A stretch of DNA of 64,000 nt from Tupaia tana (lineage: Eukaryota > Chordata > Mammalia > Scandentia > Tupaiidae). The DNA is taken from the NCBI GenBank assembly GCA_026018925.1, contig JAKSZU010000012.1, forward strand, positions 25,471,814-25,535,813, written 5' to 3'. The notes under the pieces are model-generated. The model was not told the DNA's origin, ran no database searches, and saw nothing but the letters and a program-made list of their open reading frames with translations. Shown in pieces: positions 57,525 through 64,000 of the stretch. A program made the translations under genes and the position numbers. The number at the start of each line of letters is the position of its first letter. Position 1 is the stretch's first letter.

Positions 57525-60500
57525 CTGTGGTCCACAGGCAGACAGACAGGAGGGTAGTTAGCAGGGGGGCTTCACTCCTGACCTGGGACCCCACCTCCAT
57601 ATTTGGGCCCCATTAATTCTTTCATTCAGTAATATACTGGGACCAGGCCCTATGCTGGTGGATACCTCTGCCTTGTCTCAAAGAGTTCAGTCTAGAGGAA
57701 ATAAACATTTAATGGGATAATTGCACATGTACAGCCAGTGCAGTGTTGGCATATGCATCTGGTACTGTGGGAAAATAGCCAAAGAGCCCCTGCCAAGCAG
57801 TAAAATAGGGAATTCAGGACAGCCTGGAGGAAGGGATGCCAGGACTGAGTAGGAGGTAACTAGTGGAGGGGGGAGGGAATGAGGAAGGGCAGACTGGCCA
57901 GAGGGAGGTGCATGAACAGAAGGATGAGGTAGAAGGATGAGGAGGATGCAGAAAATGGTAAGCATTCCAGAGCAGCTGAAGGGCAGGGAATGGGTGTATG
58001 TGTGTGTGGGGGGGTGGTGGAGGGGGCGAGTCAGTTCACATTGTGTCTTGTATGGCATGGTCAAGAGTTCAGATCTGATGCTGAGGGCAGTGGGAAATGA
58101 TGGAAATATTATCTGTATTTCAGAAGGATGTTGGTGATTGGTGGGTGGGAAGATAGGTTAGTTAAAACTGACTACTGTCCAGTTTTAGAGTTCGAAGTAC
58201 CTTAGATGAAAGAAGGGGAGCAGGGCCAGTGGGTAGTATAGTAGTTTAGGCACTGGACTCCCACAGCCAACCATGGTTTGAGTCCCAGACCTGGCGGCTT
58301 GAAAAATCACTCTGGGCACATGTGTGTATGTGCCCGAGATCCCAGGAGGAGAATGGAGGGGAAGGGATTGTGGCATGGCCATTGCCCTTGGTGGGTGATT
58401 TCTCACTTTCCCTCCCTCTGTCTCTGTCTCTCCCTGATGAGAACACATGCTCTAAGACAAAAACCTAAAAAAAAAAAAAAAAGAAGAAGGGGACCTATCA
58501 TGCATTAACCTTTGCTATGTACCAGGTACTACATTGGGTATTTTACCCATATAGTTTATTTAGTCTTACAAATCACTTCTTTTTCTTTCTTTCTTCTTCT
58601 TTTTTTTTAATGATAGAGTGCATGCATGTGCAAGAGAGAGGAAAAGAGAGACAGAGAGAGGAAGTATCCTTAGCAGATTTCTATCATGCCATAATCCCCT
58701 TTCTCTAGCCCTCTAGTTCCTCAGGATCCTAGGTGCCTGAGCATGTGCCTGGTATGTTTTCCAACTGACCCTGGAATCTGAACCCATGGTTGGTCACATG
58801 GCTTTCAGCCTTGCAGGACACTTGCATTCCTGCTGCCATCATAATGGCTGGGTCTCTTAGAGTTTTACTATTATCCTCAATGGATAGGTAAGGAAATTGA
58901 GGCCTAGAGAAAAGAAGCAACTTGTCTAAGGCAACCCAACATACGTAGGCTATGTGGCTTGAGGGGCTGGTGGGGGACAGCTGCAAGGCCTTCAGTGGGA
59001 CTCTCAGGCTGAGAGCCCATCCAGCCTTGGTGACAGTGGGTTCACTCCCTTCCCGGGCTTCTCCCTCTTCCACGGCCTCAGTTTCTTTGCCTGTGATCCG
59101 GCATAACAACTCCTACTGTGCAGGCCTATGAGAGGACAGAGTGAGCTGGCGAATAACACCAGGTCTGACCGGATTTGGTGGTTAGAAATGAGGAATTTCT
59201 TTTCTTCTATTTTTCTTCCCACTGGACTCTGAGAAAGTTGCTCCTTGTGCTATTCCCAAGTGCATGTGCTTACTATCTGCGCAACCTTGAACAAGTTACC
59301 GAACATCTCTGAACTTGACTTCCTTATCTTTAAAATGGGAACAAATGAGCTGGCCCTGTGACCTTGTGGTTGATAGAGCTGTGTCCCATGTGCCTGACTG
59401 CACTTTGAGCCCTGGCCCCCATAGTTGGAAAAACACAGGTGTGCCCCAAATTTCAGTAGGATGGAGAAATGGAGGAGAAAATAGTGCAGTATGACCATTC
59501 CCTATGTGGGGTAAGGGGTGTCTTCTTTCTCTCGCTCTCTCTGGCAAGTACATGTGCACTCTGTCAAAATAAATAAATTAATAAGGTGGGAATAAAAATA
59601 ATACCTACCTTATAGAGCTGCTATGAGAATTTAATGAAGCACTTCAAACAGGACAGGTGCAAACAGGCAGTAAATATTAACTACTATTATTATCTCTGTC
59701 ACTTTCCAGTAATTTGTCAACAGACCCAGAGCATGTCACCCTCTCTACCTACTCACCTTGTCTCAGTTTCTTCTCAGGGAAAAGATTCTCTATGTCCTGT
59801 TTATTTCCTGAGCCTTCTAGTAAGGTAAGGGCTAGGTTTCCTTAATCTGTAGGCCCTGATATACCATCTGGTTCTAATACTGGTTCTGCTGTCACCGTCC
59901 TCCTCCCTCGCCCTATTCCCAGAACAAATGGTGGGGTGCTCACCTTTAATGTTGATGATGCTGATCTCCCCAAAGTAGAGCCCTGCACCAAGCACAGCAT
60001 ACTGTGTGACACCATCATCGGCCACCACAGCCAGCTGCCCCTCACGGATGATGTACATCTCTCGGCCAATGTCCCCCTTGCGGCACACATATTCTCCTGG
60101 CGAGTAGGTTTGGGGCTGCAGCTTCAGCACCAGCTCCTCCAGCAAGCTGGCCTCACAGTTCTGGAAGATCTGCACCCGGCTCAGAGTAGACAGGTGCACG
60201 GACACAGCCACTTCCGCTCGCAGTCGCTCAGGCAAATGCTGCAAGATGGCTACCTCGTTGGTCATCTTCTTGTTGATCTGCAGGTGTTGGTACCTGGGGG
60301 TAAGGGCAGTGCCATTTTCTCACCAGCTGCCTACATGCCTGCCTCTCCCTTCCATCAGGCCTGTCAGCTCAGCTTCAGCCAAGAGTCCAACCAGAGAGAG
60401 CTCTTACGGGGGTCATGAGAGTACTTGACAGTTGGCTAACCTCCTTTCCTGGTCACAGGCATGTTTTGATCTCTGCTACCTCACCCAGGGCACAGAAGCC

Positions 60501-62561
60501 TGTCCCACTTGACCATAAGTAAGATGCACTTGACCTCTTGTCAGGCTCTACCCCACTCGCCAATCAGTGATGTCTTGTATCATCCCCACTGAGAGCTGCT
60601 TCAGTCACCAAGTCCTCATCCTCCCTAGAGATCCTTTGTTTTAGCTCCCCAACCGTTCTGACACTTCATTTGTTCAGTCCACGGCGTGGATTACCATGAC
60701 ATAGTCAGCATCTTGTTAGTGGCCATCCCCTGAGGGATATTGTCCTTCACTCACTCCTTCCAGAGCTTTCTGAGCCCCACTAGAAGTGGCAATTCCCGTT
60801 CCCTGGTTTCCCAGTTATCTTTTCTTATGCATGAGATCCAGCCTCTCTCCCCCATAGGTCTCTTACCCACCCCTTCCACCAAGTCCAGATTCCCCCAGTG
60901 GAGGACCATCCCTTTCTAAGCCCCACCCAGCAGACCCACCCACGAATGCATTACGATGACTTTGTGCGGCACACCTGCGAATAAAAGCCCAAGCACCTGG
61001 TTATATCGGGCACCCCTCTCCTGGCCCTGGCCTGGATCCCTGGCATCCTCACCAGTCAATCACTCGCCGCTCCAGCCTGCGGTTCACATGCTGCAGCTTC
61101 ATGTACTTCTTCACGAGCGCGTGGTCTGGGTAGAAAGCCGCATCTGCAGTGTTCATGTTGTAGATGACAGAGCTCATGCTACCCATGATGGTGGCGAAAC
61201 CCATGACGGCCAGCAGGAAGTCGCCCACCATAAAGAGGTACTCCTCCTCCCGGGCTGGCAGTGGTGTGTCCCCCACCGTAGTCAGGATCAGCGTAGAAAA
61301 GTAAAAGCTGTAGAGATACTGGCGCCGCAGGCGCTCAAAGCCAGGCAGTGTGGGGTCCGGGTACACCCATGCATCACGCCCGAAGCCTAGGTACCGGGAC
61401 AGGGCGAAGTAAAGGCAGCTGTTCCAGTGGATGACGACAAAAATGTAAAGCATTAGCTTGGCGATGCGAAAGGCGTTTGGGTACGCTGTGCGAGTCTCTG
61501 TGCGGTCGAAGGCCTCAAAGAGACGGGGCACACGGAGAAAGCGGTTCAGCCTCAGTGTGGGGGTGTGCGGGCCCACCTTCAAGTAAACCAAGTCTGTGGG
61601 CATCAGAGAAGCCAGGTCCAACAAGAAGCTCCAGGTGCGAACATAGCGACTGCAGATCCTACCCTTGTCCACCACCAGGATGCCCTGTTCTAAGAATCCT
61701 GGGGGGGAGGGAGGGGATGTGCTGGGGTCAGCAATTAGTGAGGGTGGGCAGGGTGGGGTGGGGAGGTTGGTGTCAGGGTAGAGGCAGGCATAAACCTGCT
61801 CCAAGGCTTCTGGGGTGAGCATGGGGATGTTGGCAAGCGTAGAGGCACATGAAAGTGCTCCCATGAAGGGGTGCCTTTAGAAGGGAACGTGAAATGAAGG
61901 GTCAGACTGAGGGCTCACTGACCTGTGTGGAAGCGCACCACAATGTCCAGTAAGTATAGCAGGTCACTCACGTAGTCGAGCACCAACCAGACCACCAGGT
62001 AACTGTGCTGTAAATCGGGAAAGCAGGCTCTATCGGGCAGGACAGAAGGGATTCGCTTAAGGAAACCACTGTGTGTGTGAGGTGGCTCCCAGGCCCCTCA
62101 GCACATGGCCTCGGGCCTTTCCGTGGGTGCCACCCCTTCTTTGGGCCCAGCCCAAGGGCCTGCCCCTCTACTCAGCCCACTCTTTCTCCCCTCTCCCCTG
62201 CCTCCTCATCTTCCCTTAAGACCCTTCTTGTAGCCCCCCTTCAAACCTGCACACGATGATGATGAGGTTATACATTACTGGGAAGACCATTGTGTTCAGC
62301 CACCAGTAGTAATGATCTCCAGATGGATCTAGGACTGGCAGCGACTTCCTGTGGGCAAGAAGTGAGGTCTTGCTTCATTTATTCACCAAATGATCAATGC
62401 TGGGGGTTATTCAGATATTTTTGACTGGAGGCACTAAACAGAGTGAGGCTCCCTAGAGTAAGATGGACAGATTCCACTTTGGCAACCAGGGCTTCTCACC
62501 TGGGCTTGGACGGGGCAGGGGGACTGGACTCTGTTGTCTTCACTTTGCTGTCCTGGCTCAT
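57064..62561 (-). CDS. CNGA4: Cyclic nucleotide-gated channel alpha-4 subunit, complete six-exon gene
   Basis: Modulatory subunit of the olfactory CNG channel, which in known systems assembles with CNGA2 and CNGB1b in cilia of olfactory neurons and speeds Ca-calmodulin desensitisation. Coding exons on the minus strand: 62500-62561, 62247-62348, 61923-62029, 61053-61698, 59944-60293, 57064-57524. They join to 1,728 bases, 575 residues plus TGA, the human length as I recall it. Visible: S1 around residues 36-57, a proline-rich N-terminus, S4 with spaced arginines ([13 protein letters not shown], 139-151), S5 at 169-191, selectivity filter TTVGDTPLP (230-238), S6, a C-linker, a cyclic-nucleotide-binding domain with FGEISI (413-418) and NRRTANI (428-434), then a coiled-coil zone about 475-565 and an acidic tail. 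Start [15 protein letters not shown] matches the family. No frameshift or stop: an intact olfactory gene. Confidence 0.97.
57615..58180 (-). mobile_element. L2 3' end in CNGA4 intron 5
   Basis: Starts with the worn 3' end (ATTCTTTCATTCAGTAATAT) and continues through TTGTATGGCATGGTCAAGAG. Confidence 0.75.
58220..58483 (+). mobile_element. C-long SINE with TSD
   Basis: GAAGGGGA on both sides; tail AAAAACCT followed by A's. Confidence 0.84.
58508..58945 (+). mobile_element. MIR split by a D SINE
   Basis: Left part 58508-58578 (GCTATGTACCAGGTACTACA); right part 58845-58945 (AAATTGAGGCCTAGAGAAAA). Confidence 0.75.
58583..58840 (-). mobile_element. D-type SINE
   Basis: Old antisense copy inside the MIR. 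Confidence 0.62.
59225..59690 (+). mobile_element. MIR split by a B SINE
   Basis: Left part to 59346 (ACTTCCTTATCTTTAAAATG); right part from 59583 (AATAATACCTACCTTATAGA). Confidence 0.78.
59349..59582 (+). mobile_element. B-type SINE
   Basis: Head GAGCTGGCCCTGTGACCTTG; inserted in the MIR of CNGA4 intron 5. Confidence 0.8.
59944..60293 (-). CDS. CNGA4: CNGA4 coding exon 5 (C-linker and most of CNBD)
   Basis: 350 bases, residues 306-423: C-linker helices, then the beta-roll of the cyclic-nucleotide-binding domain up to [11 protein letters not shown]. Acceptor cccag|GTACCA; donor AAAG|gtgagc. Confidence 0.96.
60294..61052 (-). other. CNGA4: CNGA4 intron 4: no feature seen
   Basis: 759 bases of unique-looking intronic sequence without a recognisable SINE. 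Confidence 0.6.
61053..61698 (-). CDS. CNGA4: CNGA4 coding exon 4 (S3 to C-linker)
   Basis: 646 bases, residues 91-306: S3, S4, S5, pore and S6, ending in the C-linker at W306. The filter reads [10 protein letters not shown] recall a proline in human where this protein has L237. A 34-base piece of this exon (61587-61620) recurs exactly at 63644-63677. Confidence 0.96.
61923..62029 (-). CDS. CNGA4: CNGA4 coding exon 3
   Basis: 107 bases, residues 55-91: end of S1, the S1-S2 loop ([10 protein letters not shown]) and S2 ([17 protein letters not shown]). Acceptor gatag|AGCC; donor ACACAG|gtcagt. Confidence 0.94.
62247..62348 (-). CDS. CNGA4: CNGA4 coding exon 2
   Basis: 102 bases. Codes the [11 protein letters not shown] region and most of S1. 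Acceptor cacag|GAAGTC; donor TGCAG|gtttga. Phase 2 on both sides. Confidence 0.94.
62500..62561 (-). CDS. CNGA4: CNGA4 coding exon 1
   Basis: 62 bases, residues 1-20 plus two bases of codon 21: the short cytoplasmic N-terminus. Donor CCCAG|gtgaga. Confidence 0.93.
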
Positions 62562-63496
62562 CTTTCTGTGACCTGATGCTGGGGTGTGAGAGATCCAGGG
62601 CCTCTCTGTTTTCGGGCAGCTTTAGGAGGTGGAGGGTAGTCCGTGTCTGTGTGGAAGAGGTTGCCCTTGCACTGCAGCTGTGACTCCTCTGTCTTCAACG
62701 CTCTTAGCAACACAACCAGAGCTGGTGGCTACCGAAATGGGTGGAGGCTGTGCAGCTCCAGCCCTGCCCTGTCCCCTGGGGACTGGGTTTACACCTGCGC
62801 AGCTAAACACCTCTAATGAGGCCCCTGGAGAAGGTGGGGGTTATATGCCTGTGAGAGAAGCCCAGGCCTTGATTCTCAGTTAAGAGGGGCCCTGTAGGTC
62901 AGGAGACCTGGGTTCAGTCACTGTTTTACCTTGTGCAAGTTCTCCACTTGGGCTGGCCTCATTATTTATTTAACAGATATTTACTAAATTATCTATCTGT
63001 GTCAGTTGCTGAACTAGTCTCTGGGGACAAAGAAATGCCTCTCATATCAAACATGAGCTCTCTCTGTTTTCATTATCTTCATCCTTATCTACAACCATAT
63101 CTCTTTTTAAAAATTTTATTTTTTGCATTCAATCATTGTATATCTTTATAGCATACCAAGTGAATTTTCCAGCATGAGTACACTGTATGTTAAACCAGTC
63201 ATAGATATTACCATACACATTACCATCAACCATATTTTATCTCCTTCCTGCTAGATGGTAGAATGGGACTATCCTATGGTGCTTTCGACCTCATTCCCTT
63301 CCTGTTACCTCTAGTGCCAGCTTCTTCTAGTAGGTTGTTGTCCGATGACCCAGTACAAAACTCTTTCAACTTTTCCCTCTCCATAAATAGGCCTACCTCT
63401 CTCCCATGCCCAAACAAATGAAAACCCTATGATTTTCCCTGAGCCTGATGTTCTTTTTTCGACAGTCATCTTTCTCAGTCAACAAGTCATTATCAA
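62562..63496. other. Upstream of CNGA4: presumed promoter plus old repeats
   Basis: No TATA box or CpG cluster recognised next to the ATG. MIR-like text near 62890-62950 and L1-like text at about 63100-63400. Confidence 0.45.
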
Positions 63497-64000
63497 AACA
63501 ATTGCTATGTTCCAGGCCAATATTGTGCTAAAGTACTGGGGATCAAAGATGAACAAGGCACACTCCCTGCCCTCCTAAAGTTCACAGTTTGGTAGGGGAA
63601 ATCGTCAGGTAGACAAGTAATCTACACAGGTAAATTCATGTAGACCAAGTCTGTGGGCATCAGAGAAGCCAGGTCCATCAGGGTACCGATGAGTACTCTA
63701 TTAGGTGGACATGCAGAGGGCTATTACGGTACACAGGAAGAGTCGCAACTGAGCCTATGTTCTGTAGGGTAAGAGGTATAGAGATGAGATAGTAAAGAGC
63801 ATTGGAGTCAGAGTGCCCAGAGTGTGCAAAGGCATAGAGACACCAAAAAGCATGGATGTCTAGGGGAGCATTGTTTTTTAGACGACCTGGAGGAGTAGAA
63901 GTGAAAGATGAGGCTGAATGATGGACAGATGCCAGGTCAGGAAAGTTTTGTCAACCATGCTATAAAGCTTGGCCTTTACCCAAAGGCCATAGAGAACCTG
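63497..64000 (-). mobile_element. L2 3' region carrying a CNGA4 exon fragment
   Basis: CAAGGCACACTCCCTGCCCT and TCAGGTAGACAAGTAATCTA are antisense L2 text, which continues past 63740 to the window end. At 63644-63677 it is interrupted by 34 bases identical to CNGA4 exon 4. Confidence 0.75.
63644..63677. repeat. 34-bp exact direct duplicate of CNGA4 exon 4 sequence
   Basis: Identical to 61587-61620 on the same strand, with three further matching bases to the left (GTA) across one mismatch. The surrounding bases are L2, not CNGA4. Confidence 0.9.

Larger units (their letters stand above)
57525..59943 (-). other. CNGA4: CNGA4 intron 5: contents
   Basis: 2.4-kb intron, the largest of the gene. 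It holds an L2 3' end (57615-58180), a C-long SINE, a D SINE splitting a MIR, and a B SINE splitting a second MIR. No extra exon was recognised. Confidence 0.7.

Noticed and set aside
63644..63677. An extra CNGA4 exon or a second CNGA4 copy
   Set aside because: Only 34 bases match, no splice sites frame it, and the flanks are L2.

Overview
The window is nuclear DNA from a placental mammal. It has intron-split genes with GT/AG splice sites, a CpG-rich promoter, ancient mammalian repeats (MIR, L2, L1, MaLR-type LTRs) and a dense, partly very young set of tRNA-derived SINEs. No primate Alu, rodent B1/B2, rabbit C, carnivore CAN, horse ERE or bat VES type SINE was seen. One old 7SL-RNA-derived element (about 52,450-52,645) points to Euarchontoglires. 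By elimination I suggest a colugo (Dermoptera), with moderate confidence; this is inference, not proof.

Two real protein-coding genes are present, both complete and both on the minus strand. CNGA4 (62,561 down to 57,064; six coding exons, 575 codons) encodes the modulatory alpha-4 subunit of the olfactory cyclic-nucleotide-gated channel. CCKBR (37,405 down to 27,621; five coding exons, 452 codons) encodes the cholecystokinin-B/gastrin receptor. As I recall, they are also neighbours in the same order and orientation on human chromosome 11p15.4. They do not work in one pathway: one is an olfactory ion channel subunit, the other a G-protein-coupled receptor of brain and stomach.

Layout. 1-27 kb lies downstream of CCKBR and is gene-poor. 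It holds about forty SINE copies, a decayed RPL21 retropseudogene (3,261-3,785), an L1 3' end (about 15.15-16.33 kb), an MST-like LTR (14.33-15.15 kb) and two mariner-like MITEs. 27.6-37.4 kb is CCKBR; its exons 2-5 are packed into 1.9 kb, and intron 1 (7.8 kb) carries L2 sequence, a degenerate 42-bp minisatellite and a few SINEs. 37.26-38.5 kb is the CpG-rich promoter region. 38.5-57 kb is intergenic, with many young SINEs, an interrupted MLT1-like LTR, two more MITEs and a 7SL-derived fossil. 57.06-62.56 kb is CNGA4. 62.6-64 kb is upstream DNA ending in an L2 that carries a 34-bp exact copy of a CNGA4 exon.

The SINEs fall into related families, named here only for this report. A is young, about 250-280 bp, with a tRNA-like head starting GGGACCAGCAG. 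B is older, with a head like GCTGGCTCTGTAGCCTAGTGG. C has the head GGGGCCAGCAGGTGGCATGG and comes as C-long and as C-short, about 190 bp with the middle deleted. D is the oldest and most diverged. SINE boundaries are good to about 10 bases.
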